Assembly: GCF_004365355.1 (NCBI RefSeq)
Contig: NZ_SODP01000003.1
Location: forward strand, 434,001-498,000
Length of the DNA stretch: 64,000 nucleotides
DNA from: Kribbella pratensis
GTDB lineage: Bacteria; Actinomycetota; Actinomycetes; Propionibacteriales; Kribbellaceae
Reading direction: 5' to 3'
The position numbers and the translations under genes are program-made. Shown one piece after another: positions 41,027-49,353 of this stretch (its first letter is position 1; each line of letters opens with the position of its first letter). The notes below the pieces were generated by a model. It had not been told where the DNA came from. It saw only the letters and a program-made list of their open reading frames with translations, and made no database searches.

Positions 41027-41653
41027 TTGACCACGTACACGCTTCCCGATCTTCCCTACGACTACAGCGCGCTCGCGCCGAGTATCGCCGGCGAGATCAT
41101 GGAGCTGCACCACGACAAGCACCACGCGACCTACGTGAAGGGTCTGAACGACACCCTGGACAAGCTGGCCGAGGCCCGCGAGAAGGGTGACTTCGGATCG
41201 ATCGTCGGGCTCGAGAAGACGCTTGCCTTCAACCTCGGCGGGCACGTCAACCACTCGATCTTCTGGAAGAACCTGTCGCCGGACGGCGGCGACAAGCCGG
41301 ACGGCGAGCTCGGCGCCGCGATCGACGAGTTCTTCGGCTCGTTCGACGCGTTCCAGGCGAACTTCACCGCGAGCGCGACCACGATCCAGGGCTCCGGCTG
41401 GGCCATCCTCGGCTGGGACGCGCTGGGCAGCCGGCTGCTGATCCACCAGCTGTACGACCAGCAGGGCAACCTGCCGGCCGGCCAGACCCCGATCGCGATG
41501 CTGGACATGTGGGAGCACGCGTTCTACCTGCAGTACAAGAACGTGAAGCCGGACTACGTCAAGGCCTGGTGGAACGTCGTCAACTGGGCCGACGCCCAGG
41601 CCCGCTTCGACGCGGCCCGCGCCGGCGCCGGCGCCCTGATCACCGGCGCCTGA
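41027..41653 (+). CDS. sodA: Fe/Mn superoxide dismutase
   Basis: A 208-residue superoxide dismutase, which converts superoxide to oxygen and peroxide. The metal ligands are H28 (in ELHHDKHH), H76 (in GGHVNHSIFW), D160 and H164 (in DMWEHAFYLQY). GGHVNHS and the QQGN segment favour manganese or either metal. No signal peptide, so cytoplasmic. The start is TTG 41027 with GAAGGAGC upstream; no ATG or GTG would give a full-length enzyme. A MerR-like promoter lies upstream and a family-2 palindrome follows 4 nt after the stop. Confidence 0.96.
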   Translation: MTTYTLPDLPYDYSALAPSIAGEIMELHHDKHHATYVKGLNDTLDKLAEAREKGDFGSIVGLEKTLAFNLGGHVNHSIFWKNLSPDGGDKPDGELGAAIDEFFGSFDAFQANFTASATTIQGSGWAILGWDALGSRLLIHQLYDQQGNLPAGQTPIAMLDMWEHAFYLQYKNVKPDYVKAWWNVVNWADAQARFDAARAGAGALITGA

Positions 41654-41657
41654 GAAG

Positions 41658-41749
41658 GCGGATCGCCACGCCATCACGATCGATCGCGCCCGCCCGGTTC
41701 CCGCTCAGCGGGGCCGGGCGGGCGCGATTGTGATGGCCGGGCGATCCGC
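41658..41749. repeat. 92-nt palindromic element, family 2, copy B
   Basis: GCGGATCGCCACGCCATCAC from 41658 is nearly inverted at the right end (GTGATGGCCGGGCGATCCGC, ending 41749), and the inner segment GCGCCCGCCCGG also pairs. The core CGGATC-N-CC-GGCCATCAC is shared with the element at 19741-19828. It fills the gap between sodA and the convergent hydrolase gene, 4 nt after one stop and 1 nt before the other, as a bidirectional terminator would. Confidence 0.8.
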
Positions 41750-41750
41750 A

Positions 41751-42533
41751 TCACCGGCAGAAGTCCGCGATCACGGGGGCGATCGCGGTCGCCTTGATCA
41801 CGTGGTTCTGACCCGGTACTTCGGTGTGCCCGGCGCCGGGGATCGCGTCGGCGAGCGCACGGGTGGATGTTTTCATCCACGCCGGGCTCTTGCCGCCGCT
41901 CACCACCTGCACCGGCTGCTGGATCGACGCCCACTGGGATGCGTCCATCGGGTCGCCGAAGCAGTTGTCGCCGACGACCTGCGCGTCGTACGGCAGGGTG
42001 TGGGCGATCGCCTTCATCGGCTTCCAGGCCGGCATCAGCTTCATCATCGTGACGAAGATCCCGGGCAGCCCGATCCCCTTGGTGAAGAAGTACTTGATCG
42101 CGTCGCCCGGCTCGAGCGCCTGCAGGTCGGCGACCCAGGTGCGCGGGATCTGGGTGCGGCTGTCGTCGACGACGTACGGCGGCTCGAACGCGACCAGCTT
42201 CTCGATCGGCAAACCGGCGGCCGTGGCCCGGAGCGCGAGCGCCGCGCCGGACGACGAGCCGTAGACGTACGCCGATCCGCCGGCCGCCTCGATCACGGCC
42301 GCGAGGTCCTCGATCTCCCGGTCGACGTCGTACGGGCCGGTGTCGCCGGAGTCGCCGCGACCGCGCCGGTCGTAGTTGTAGACGGTGAACCGGTCGGCGA
42401 GCGCCTCGGCGACCGCGGGCATCGGGCCCTGGGCGCGGGAGCAGAGCGCGCCGTCGACGAGAACGAGCGCCGGCCCGTTCCCGCGCCGGTCGTAGGCGAT
42501 GGTGGTGCCGTCCTTCGAAACGACGGTGTTCAT
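41751..42533 (-). CDS. Alpha/beta hydrolase
   Basis: A 260-residue alpha/beta-hydrolase. YDRRGNGPALVLVDGALCSR is the oxyanion region, YGSSSGA near 97 the nucleophile elbow, and a histidine in GAGHTEVPGQNHVI near the C terminus completes the triad. It is divergent from a holin-like gene, with a CRP/GlxR-type site between them. Substrate unknown; similar to the hydrolase at 40005 but not close. Confidence 0.85.
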   Translation of the reverse strand: MNTVVSKDGTTIAYDRRGNGPALVLVDGALCSRAQGPMPAVAEALADRFTVYNYDRRGRGDSGDTGPYDVDREIEDLAAVIEAAGGSAYVYGSSSGAALALRATAAGLPIEKLVAFEPPYVVDDSRTQIPRTWVADLQALEPGDAIKYFFTKGIGLPGIFVTMMKLMPAWKPMKAIAHTLPYDAQVVGDNCFGDPMDASQWASIQQPVQVVSGGKSPAWMKTSTRALADAIPGAGHTEVPGQNHVIKATAIAPVIADFCR

Positions 42534-42600
42534 GATGGTTCCTCCTGGTGGGTGACGGTCTCACCCCTGCGTCGAGCGTGAGGATCCTCCCTCGACTATC

Positions 42601-42616
42601 TGTGACGTAGGTCACA
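42601..42616. promoter_or_regulatory. CRP/GlxR-type binding site
   Basis: TGTGACGTAGGTCACA fits the TGTGA-N6-TCACA consensus of cAMP receptor proteins, including the central TA of the actinobacterial GlxR/Crp site. It lies in the 188-bp space between two divergent genes (starts 42533 and 42722), so it may control either. Confidence 0.65.
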
Positions 42617-42721
42617 ACCGCTCGCACTGTGCAACCCCGGATGACAGTTCGCCGGACCCTCGGCTGCGTAGCGTGAAGTGGATCGGGTACCGGGTCGTCA
42701 GCCGAGTACGGGAGGCGGCCC

Positions 42722-43168
42722 ATGACGGTACGTCCGCAACTCGCCCGGCACGATGCCGGGCTGAACAACCACGACGACAACGTCGGCGCGCTGGTGAGCC
42801 AGGTGACCAGCGACCTGAGCCGGCTGGTTCGCGACGAGCTCCAGTTGGCGAAGGCCGAGCTGAAGGAGAAGGGCAAGGAGGCCGGAGTCGGCGCCGGGCT
42901 CTTCGGCGGGGCCGGCACGGTCGCGGTCTACGGACTCGGCGTGCTGATTGCCGCAGCCGTGCTCGGCCTGGCCACCGCGTGGCCCGCCTGGTTGTCGGCC
43001 CTGACGATCGCCGCGGTGCTGTTCGCGATAGCAGCCGTCGCGGCGTTGCTCGGCAAGCGGCACGTCACGCGCGCCACTCCGCCCGTACCGCATCGTGCCG
43101 TCGACGGCGTGCACGAGGACCTGGAAGCACTCAAGGGACACCAGCCGGAAGGAAAGGTCACGTCATGA
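42722..43168 (+). CDS. Phage-holin-superfamily 6-like membrane protein
   Basis: A 148-residue protein. NVGALVSQVTSDLSRLVRDELQLAKAELKEKGKEAGVGAGLFGGAG matches the Phage_holin_3_6 (actinobacterial holin-X) family, and two hydrophobic helices lie at about 58-83 and 90-115. These proteins are common on actinobacterial chromosomes and are not evidence of a prophage. It overlaps the start of a DUF3618 gene by 4 bp, a common pair. Confidence 0.88.
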   Translation: MTVRPQLARHDAGLNNHDDNVGALVSQVTSDLSRLVRDELQLAKAELKEKGKEAGVGAGLFGGAGTVAVYGLGVLIAAAVLGLATAWPAWLSALTIAAVLFAIAAVAALLGKRHVTRATPPVPHRAVDGVHEDLEALKGHQPEGKVTS

Positions 43169-43506
43169 GCACCACCAAGAACGCAGCCCACCGCGAGCCG
43201 ATGTCCGACAGCGAAACGCTGCGCGTCGACCTCGAGGAGACCCGGCAGCATCTCGCGGACACGGTGCAGGAGCTCAGTCGCCGGCTGAACGTTCCGCACC
43301 GCGTCAAGGAGACCGCCGGTCAGGCCGGCCAGAAGATGAAGGAAGTCCCCGGCGCGATGAAGCAGCTCCCCGGCGCCGCGAAGCAGCTCCCGGGCGCGGT
43401 GAAGCAGCTCCCGGTCATCGGCAAGCGCCACCCGAAGGCAACCGCAGCCATCGGAGGCGCGGTAGCCCTCGGCGTCGGAGCCTGGATGGCCCGCAGGCAC
43501 AGCTAG
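43165..43506 (+). CDS. DUF3618 family protein
   Basis: A 113-residue protein. SDSETLRVDLEETRQHLADTVQELSRRLNVPHRVKE is the DUF3618 region, a probable coiled coil. An internal repeat of about 7 residues follows, with KQLPGA at the end of each unit (MKQLPGA, AKQLPGA, VKQLPVI). A hydrophobic helix near 93-110 then ends in basic residues, so it is membrane-anchored at the C terminus. Its start overlaps the stop of the holin-like gene. The role is unknown; with the preceding protein it may act on the cell envelope. Confidence 0.88.
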   Translation: MSTTKNAAHREPMSDSETLRVDLEETRQHLADTVQELSRRLNVPHRVKETAGQAGQKMKEVPGAMKQLPGAAKQLPGAVKQLPVIGKRHPKATAAIGGAVALGVGAWMARRHS

Positions 43507-43524
43507 TCGCGCAGCTAGTCACAG

Positions 43525-44781
43525 CTAGCAGGCTGCGGCCCGCTCGAGCAGGAGTTTTCGTTCGCGTTCGTTGCGGGTCAGAGCGGCCGCCTTCTCGAAT
43601 TCCTCCCGGGCTTCGGAGAGGCGGCCGAGTTTGAACAGCAGGTCGCCGCGCACGCTCGGCAGTAGGTGGTAGTCCTTCAGCGACGGGTCGTCGGCCAGCG
43701 CGTCCACGGCCTGCAAGCCGCGCTCCGGGCCGAATGCCATCGAGATGGCGACCGCCTGGTTGAGCTCGACCACCGGCGAGGGCGTGACCTGCGCGAGTAC
43801 GGCGTACAGCCCGGCGATCCGGGCCCAGTCGGTGTCCTCCGGGTCGGCGGCCCGGGCGTGGCAGGCGGCGATCGCGGACTGCAGGAGGTACGGGCCGGGC
43901 GGCTTCTCCAGCGCCCAGGCGCGGTCGATGCCTTCCAGGCCACGGCGGATGAGCAGGCGGTCCCAGCGGCGGCGGTCCTGGTCGAGCAGGAGCACCGGCT
44001 CGCCGTCGGGTCCGATGCGGGCGTTGGCCCGCGACGACTGCAGTTCCATCAGCGCCAGCAGGCCGAGTACTTCGGGCTCGGTCGGCATCAGCTCCGCGAG
44101 CAGCCGCCCGAGCCGCATCGCCTCGTTGCACAGCGCCGGACGCATCCAGTCGTCGCCCGCGGTCGCGGAGTACCCCTCGTTGTAGATGAGGTAGACGACC
44201 TCGAGCACCGACGACAGCCGATCCAGCAGATCCGGCCCGGACGGTACCTCGAACTGGACCTCGGCCTTGGCCAGGTTGCGCTTGGCCCGGACGATCCGCT
44301 GCGCGATGGTCGGCTCCGGCGCGAGGAACGCGCGCGCGATCTCGTCGGTCTTCAGTCCGCCCAGCAGCTTCAACGTCAGCGTCACGCGGGCATCCATGGT
44401 CAGCACCGGGTGGCACGCGGTGAAGACCAGCCGCAGCAGGTCGTCCTCGATGTGGTCCTCGAGGATCGCCTCCACGTCGTCCTCGACGCTGTCGCCGTCG
44501 ATCTCGAGCTCGTGCCCCATCTCGGCGAGCTTGCGCTGGTAGGTCTCCTTGCGCCGGATCAGGTCGATCGCCCGGCGCTTGGCGATCGCCATCAGCCAGG
44601 CGCCAGGATTGTTCGGTACGCCGGACTCCGGCCACTGCTCCAGCGCCGCCACCAGCGCATCCTGCGCCAGCTCCTCGGCCAGGCCGACGTCCCGCACGAT
44701 CCGCGCGACACCCGCGATGATCCGCGCCGACTCGATCCGCCAGACCGCGTCGACCGCCCCGTGCGCGTCAGTAACCGTCAC
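43525..44781 (-). CDS. ECF42-type RNA polymerase sigma factor with C-terminal extension
   Basis: A 418-residue sigma factor, far longer than ordinary ECF factors. Residues 1-170 contain region 2 (DVGLAEELAQDALVAALEQWPESGVPNNPGAWLMAIAKRRAID) and region 4 (RVTLTLKLLGGLKTDEIARAFLAPEPTIAQRIVRAKRNLA). The remaining 240 residues are a helical, TPR-like extension ending in YHLLPSVRGDLLFKLGRLSEAREEFEKAAALTRNERERKLLLERA, which is diagnostic for group ECF42. These factors have no anti-sigma partner and control DGPF genes. The start overlaps the stop of the frameshifted LLM gene by 4 bp (ATGA). The likely target is the DGPF gene at 39591. Confidence 0.93.
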   Translation of the reverse strand: MTVTDAHGAVDAVWRIESARIIAGVARIVRDVGLAEELAQDALVAALEQWPESGVPNNPGAWLMAIAKRRAIDLIRRKETYQRKLAEMGHELEIDGDSVEDDVEAILEDHIEDDLLRLVFTACHPVLTMDARVTLTLKLLGGLKTDEIARAFLAPEPTIAQRIVRAKRNLAKAEVQFEVPSGPDLLDRLSSVLEVVYLIYNEGYSATAGDDWMRPALCNEAMRLGRLLAELMPTEPEVLGLLALMELQSSRANARIGPDGEPVLLLDQDRRRWDRLLIRRGLEGIDRAWALEKPPGPYLLQSAIAACHARAADPEDTDWARIAGLYAVLAQVTPSPVVELNQAVAISMAFGPERGLQAVDALADDPSLKDYHLLPSVRGDLLFKLGRLSEAREEFEKAAALTRNERERKLLLERAAAC

Positions 44782-45682
44782 CCGCCGATAGTAGACACGA
44801 ACTCGGTCGTCCGCGCCTGTTCGGCCGGCGTACCGATCGGTGCGAGCATCAGGTCGGTGATCCCGGTGTCACGCAGCCGGTCCAGCTCCTTGCGTACCGC
44901 GCTCTCGTCGCCGGCGATCAGGATCTCGGCCGGCCCGTCGACGCCTTCGCGGTCGAGCACGGCCCGGTACTCCGGCACCTGGCCGGACAGCGCGAAGTCG
45001 GTGGCGTACTGCGTGCGCGTCGACTCGAGGTCGGCAGTCAGGCAGATGTGCAGCCCGGCAACGATCCGCGGCGCCGGACGGCCCTGCGCCGCCTTCGTGA
45101 TCGACGGTACGACGTGGGTCTCGAGCGTCCTGGGGCCGGTCATCCAGGTGATCGTGCCGTCAGCCAGTTCGCCGGTGACCTTGAGCATGGCCGGACCGAG
45201 GGCGGCGACCAGCACCGGCGGCGCGACGGCTCCTTCGATGGCCACCGAGCCGACCGCGGTCAGCGTCTCGCCGTGATGGTTGACCGCTTCGCCCCGAAGC
45301 AGCGGCCGCAGTACCTCCAAGTACTCGCGGAGCCGGCGAGCCGGCCGATCGGCAGCCCGAACATCGAACCGACCATCAGTGCGATGCCGGCGCCGATCCC
45401 CAGCGTCAGCCGGTTGCCGGTCGCAGCCTGGACGGTGAGTGCCTGGCTCGCCAGCACCAATGGATGCCGCTGCGGGAACGGCACCACCGCGGTGCCGAGC
45501 TCGACCGAGGCCGCGCTGCCGGTGGCGGCGGTGCCGGCGGTGGCCAGGGTCAGCAGGGCGTCGAGGTTCGGGCCCTGGGTGAGCCAGGCGGTGTCGATGC
45601 CGCGGGCCGTCCGGATCTGCGCGCTGATCGCGCCCAGATCGCGTTGTTTGCGGGCATCCCCGAACGCCAGTCCGATCCGCAT
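44778..45682 (-). pseudogene. LLM class oxidoreductase broken by a frameshift
   Basis: The N-terminal part MRIGLAFGDARKQRDLGAISAQIRTARGIDTAWL... LGIGAGIALMVGSMFGLP (from 45682) and the C-terminal part REYLEVLRPLLRGEAVNHHGETLTA... (to 44778) belong to one F420-dependent LLM enzyme but lie in different frames. The break is close to 45365, where CTGCCGATCGG replaces the CTGCCGTACGATCGG expected for LP-Y-DR; a 4-nt GTAC-type loss explains it. The C-terminal frame then gives DRPARRLREYLEVL, as in relatives. The gene is led by GAGGAGCAGCAG and overlaps the sigma factor start. It is either a recent pseudogene or a sequencing error. Confidence 0.8.
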
Positions 45683-45702
45683 CTGCTGCTCCTCACGAGA
45701 GA

Positions 45703-45761
45703 ATAAGTGGGGTGGCACCCCGGTTAACTCCTGGTACGATATGGGGTACCACCCCACTTAT
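45703..45761. promoter_or_regulatory. Twin TetR operators between LLM and TetR genes
   Basis: ATAAGTGGGGTGGCACCCC (45703-45721) is inverted at 45743-45761 (GGGGTACCACCCCACTTAT) with one mismatch. Each arm itself contains the short dyad GGGGT-N3-ACCCC. TACGAT at 45735-45740 may be the -10 of the TetR gene. The two sites flank both promoters, so the TetR protein at 45777 probably controls itself and the LLM/sigma operon. Confidence 0.75.
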
Positions 45762-45776
45762 GCAAGGAGCCCGATC

Positions 45777-46310
45777 GTGCGAGCCGACGCCCGGCGAAAC
45801 CGCGAGCTGATGGTCGCGGCCGCTGCCGAGGTGGTCGCCGAGCAGGGAGCCGAGGCTTCGCTGGAGGAGATCGCGCGCCGCGCCGGGGTCGGCTCGGCCA
45901 CCCTGCACCGCCATTTCGGCGGCCGGGTCGCGCTCCTCGAGGCCGTCTTCGAGAGCAGCATCGCCGGCGTCTGCGCCCGGGCCGAGGAGCTCAGGGATCA
46001 CCCGGAACCCCTGCAGGCGTTGACGATCTGGCTGCACGGCATGGTCGGCCATATCGCCACCGTCCACGGCCTCGGCCCGGCGCTGGTGATGAGCGCCGAA
46101 CACGGCTCGCAGTGTCACGTCCGGATCCGCTCGGCCGGCCGGCTGCTGCTCGAGCGGGCTCAGGCGGACGGCTCGGTGCCCGCCGACGTGGACATCTCCG
46201 ACCTGCTGACGCTGATCAACGGCGTCGCGCTGGCCAGCGGCCAGGACGCCGACCGGGCCGGCCACCTGCTCGACCTGGTCATCCGGGGAATAGCACCCGC
46301 GCAGGCCTAA
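45777..46310 (+). CDS. TetR family transcriptional regulator
   Basis: A 177-residue TetR repressor. The DNA-binding domain is at 1-55 (RRNRELMVAAAAEVVAEQGAEASLEEIARRAGVGSATLHRHFGGRVALLEAVFE). The C-terminal domain has the SBP56/TetR_C_11-like features IHGM... CHVRIRSAGRLLLERAQADG... GVALAS. GTG 45777 has AAGGAG in front; the upstream frame would run through the operator. Divergent from the LLM/ECF42 operon, with two operator sites between. Confidence 0.92.
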   Translation: MRADARRNRELMVAAAAEVVAEQGAEASLEEIARRAGVGSATLHRHFGGRVALLEAVFESSIAGVCARAEELRDHPEPLQALTIWLHGMVGHIATVHGLGPALVMSAEHGSQCHVRIRSAGRLLLERAQADGSVPADVDISDLLTLINGVALASGQDADRAGHLLDLVIRGIAPAQA

Positions 46311-46355
46311 TAGACTTCGCTGCGAGAACCCCCGGAAGATGGCTTGAGGTTTGCT

Positions 46356-49352
46356 GTGCTCACCATGCAGGACGCGCTGCTGGCGCTGACGAAGTACTGG
46401 ACCGATCGGGGCTGCATGATCGTGCAGCCGTTCAACACCGAGGTCGGGGCCGGAACGCTGAATCCGGCGACGATCCTGCGGGTCCTCGGTCCCGAGCCGT
46501 GGCGGGTGGCGTACGTCGAGCCGAGTGTCCGGCCCGACGACAGTCGCTACGGCGAGAACCCGAACCGCCTGCAGACCCACACCCAGTTCCAGGTGGTGCT
46601 CAAGCCGGACCCGGGTAACCCGCAGGAGCTGTTCCTGGAGAGCCTGACCGCGCTCGGGATCGACATCCACGCCCACGACGTGCGGTTCGTCGAGGACAAC
46701 TGGGCCAACCCGGCGACGGGTTCCTGGGGACTGGGCTGGGAGGTCTGGCTCGACGGCCTCGAGATCACCCAGTTCACGTACTTCCAGCAGGCCGGCGGCA
46801 TGACGCTCGACCCGGTGTCGGTGGAGATCACCTACGGCATCGAGCGGATCATGATGGCGCTGCAGGGCGTCTCGCACTTCAAGGACATCGCCTACGCGCC
46901 CGGCATCTCCTACGGCGAGGCGTTCGGCCAGGCGGAGTACGAGATGAGCCGCTACTACCTCGACGACGCCGACGTGGAATCGCAGAAGCGGCTGTTCGAG
47001 GAGTACGCGAACGAGGCGCGCCGGATGATCGACGACCGGCTCCCGGTGCCCGCGCACATCCAGGTCCTGCGCTGCTCGCACACCTTCAACGTCCTCGACG
47101 CCCGCGGCGCCGTGAGTACGACGGAACGCGCGAAGGCCTTCGGCCGGATGCGCACGCTGGCCCGCGAGGTCTCGCGATTGTGGGCCGAGCGCCGCGAGGA
47201 GCTGAAGTACCCGCTGGGTCTCGCCGAGCTCCCGCCGGCCGCGCCCGAGCCGGAAGAGTTCCCGGCGATCACCGGCACGCGGCAGTTGACGTTCGAGATC
47301 GGCACCGAAGAGATGCCGCCGTCGGAGGTAACAAAGACCGCCGAGGCCGTGCGTTCCGCGCTGGAGGAGAAGCTCGGCGCGACCCGGCTCGGCCACGGCG
47401 CCATCACGACGTACGCGACTCCCCGTCGCGTCGTCGCCTTCGTCGCCGAGGTCCAGGCCAGTGAGCCGGACGCCGAGCGCGTGGTGCGCGGACCGAAGAA
47501 GGCCGCCGCGTACGACGCCGACGGCAACGTCACCAAGGCCGCTGCCGGGTTCGCCCGTGGGCAGAAGGTCGACCCCAGCGAGCTGCACGACCTGGACGTC
47601 GACGGCGTCGAGTACGTCGCGGTGACGAAGCCGGACCCGGGTCGCGGTGCGGCCGAGGTCCTGAGCGGCGTGCTCAGCGAGATCGTCAAGGGCCTGCGCT
47701 CCGACAAGAACATGCGCTGGAACGACGCCAACCTGTCGTTCACCCGCCCGATCCGCTGGCTCGTCGCGCTGCTCGGCGACCAGGTGGTCCCGGTCTCGGT
47801 GTCGTCACTCGCCGCCGGCCGGACCACGCGGGTCCACCGGACCGCCGCGCCGCCGCAGGTCGAGATCGCCTCCGCCGAGGGGTACCTCGACCTGCTCCGG
47901 ATCCACGGCATCGAAGCCGATCCGGCCAAGCGCCGGTCGCAGATCGTCGCCGCGGCGACCGAGCTGGCGAAGGGCGTGAACGGTACGGTCGACTTCGAGG
48001 GTGAGTCCGCGCTCGTCGACCAGATCGTCAACCTGATCGAGGAACCGACGGCGATCCTCGGTGGCTTCGCCGCGGACTACCTCGAGCTGCCGAGCGAGAT
48101 CCTGACGACGGTGATGCGCAAGCACCAGCGCTACCTGCCGGTGCGCGACGCAGATGGCAAGTTGCTCCCGCATTTCGTTGCCGTAGCCAACGGTTCCGTG
48201 GACGAGGACGTTGTCCGGGCAGGCAACGAGGGCGTTCTGCGGGCGCGCTACGAGGACGCCGCGTTCTTCTGGCGGGCCGACCTGGAGACGCCGCTGGAGT
48301 CGATGAAGGGCGAGCTGGAGAAGCTGGCCTTCGAGGAGCGGCTCGGCTCGATGGCCGACCGTGCGGGACGTATCGGCCGGATCGCGTTGGCGCTGGCCGA
48401 CAAGGTCCAGCTCGAGGGCGACGACCTGACCACGCTGAAGCGGGCGGCCGAGCTGGCGAAGTTCGATCTGGGCTCGCAGATGGTCGTCGAGCTGACCAGC
48501 CTGGCCGGGACGATGGCCCGTGAATACGCACGTCGCGCCGGTGAGACCGAAGGCGTCGCCCAGGCGTTGTTCGACATGGAGCTGCCGCGGTCGGCCGGTG
48601 ACCCGGTGCCGTCGACGACTCCGGGTGCACTGCTCGCGCTGGCTGACCGGTTCGACCTGCTGGCCGGCTTGTTCGGTGTCGGTGCGAAGCCGACCGGAAG
48701 CTCGGACCCGTTCGCGTTGCGACGTGCGGCCGCTGGTGTGGTTGCGATCCTGCGCGAGCACCCGGAGTTGCGCGCGATCACTCTCGAGACAGGGTTGCAG
48801 GCAGCGGCTGCGGAGATCGGTGCCCAGGGCATCGACGTACCGGCGGAGTCGCTGGACGAGGTGGCCGAGTTCACCGTCCGGCGGTACGAGCAGCAGCTGC
48901 TCGACCGGGGCGACGATCACCTCCAGGTGGCCGCAGTGTTGCCGTTGGCAACTTCTCCGGCCGCGGCCGACGAAACGCTGAAGGCCCTGCAGAGCCTGGT
49001 CGGCAACAGCGAGTTCGCCGACCTGGTCGCCGTTCTCCAGCGGGTACGCCGGATCGTGCCGGAGGGCACCGAGGCGTCGTACGACTCGAGCAAGCTGACC
49101 GAGCCGGCCGAGGTCGTGCTGCACGAGGCGGTGCAGAAGATCGGGCAGGCGCCGACCGGTCTGGCCGACTTCGTTGCCGCCGCGTCGGTTCTGGTCGAGC
49201 CGGTCAACGTCTTCTTCGACGAGATCCTCGTGATGGCGAAGGAGCCGGACATCCGGGCCGCGCGTCTGGGTCTGCTCGCCACGATCAGCCAACTGGCCGC
49301 GCCGGTCCTCGACTGGCAGGCACTCGGCACGAGCCTCAGCCCGGCTGAGTGA
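46356..49352 (+). CDS. glyS: Single-chain alpha-beta glycyl-tRNA synthetase
   Basis: A 998-residue glycine-tRNA ligase in which the alpha (GlyQ, residues 1-300) and beta (GlyS, from about 315) subunits of the bacterial tetrameric enzyme are one chain. The alpha part has TMQDALLALTKYW, VQPFNTEVGAGTLNPATILR, QVVLKPDPGNPQELFLESL, VEITYGIERIMMALQGV. The beta part begins RQLTFEIGTEEMPPSEV and includes MRKHQRYLPVRDADG and the HD-type and anticodon regions. Both classes of motif are complete. Most characterised actinobacteria use the unrelated alpha2 type, so this may be a second enzyme. The start is GTG 46356 (VLTMQDA), with TTG 46344 and ATG 46365 possible; TAGACT at 46311 may be the -10. Confidence 0.93.
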   Translation: MLTMQDALLALTKYWTDRGCMIVQPFNTEVGAGTLNPATILRVLGPEPWRVAYVEPSVRPDDSRYGENPNRLQTHTQFQVVLKPDPGNPQELFLESLTALGIDIHAHDVRFVEDNWANPATGSWGLGWEVWLDGLEITQFTYFQQAGGMTLDPVSVEITYGIERIMMALQGVSHFKDIAYAPGISYGEAFGQAEYEMSRYYLDDADVESQKRLFEEYANEARRMIDDRLPVPAHIQVLRCSHTFNVLDARGAVSTTERAKAFGRMRTLAREVSRLWAERREELKYPLGLAELPPAAPEPEEFPAITGTRQLTFEIGTEEMPPSEVTKTAEAVRSALEEKLGATRLGHGAITTYATPRRVVAFVAEVQASEPDAERVVRGPKKAAAYDADGNVTKAAAGFARGQKVDPSELHDLDVDGVEYVAVTKPDPGRGAAEVLSGVLSEIVKGLRSDKNMRWNDANLSFTRPIRWLVALLGDQVVPVSVSSLAAGRTTRVHRTAAPPQVEIASAEGYLDLLRIHGIEADPAKRRSQIVAAATELAKGVNGTVDFEGESALVDQIVNLIEEPTAILGGFAADYLELPSEILTTVMRKHQRYLPVRDADGKLLPHFVAVANGSVDEDVVRAGNEGVLRARYEDAAFFWRADLETPLESMKGELEKLAFEERLGSMADRAGRIGRIALALADKVQLEGDDLTTLKRAAELAKFDLGSQMVVELTSLAGTMAREYARRAGETEGVAQALFDMELPRSAGDPVPSTTPGALLALADRFDLLAGLFGVGAKPTGSSDPFALRRAAAGVVAILREHPELRAITLETGLQAAAAEIGAQGIDVPAESLDEVAEFTVRRYEQQLLDRGDDHLQVAAVLPLATSPAAADETLKALQSLVGNSEFADLVAVLQRVRRIVPEGTEASYDSSKLTEPAEVVLHEAVQKIGQAPTGLADFVAAASVLVEPVNVFFDEILVMAKEPDIRAARLGLLATISQLAAPVLDWQALGTSLSPAE

Positions 49353-49353
49353 T

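Noticed and set aside
42722..43506. Prophage remnant because of the holin-like gene
   Set aside because: This holin-like family and DUF3618 are chromosomal pairs in actinobacteria, and no phage genes surround them.
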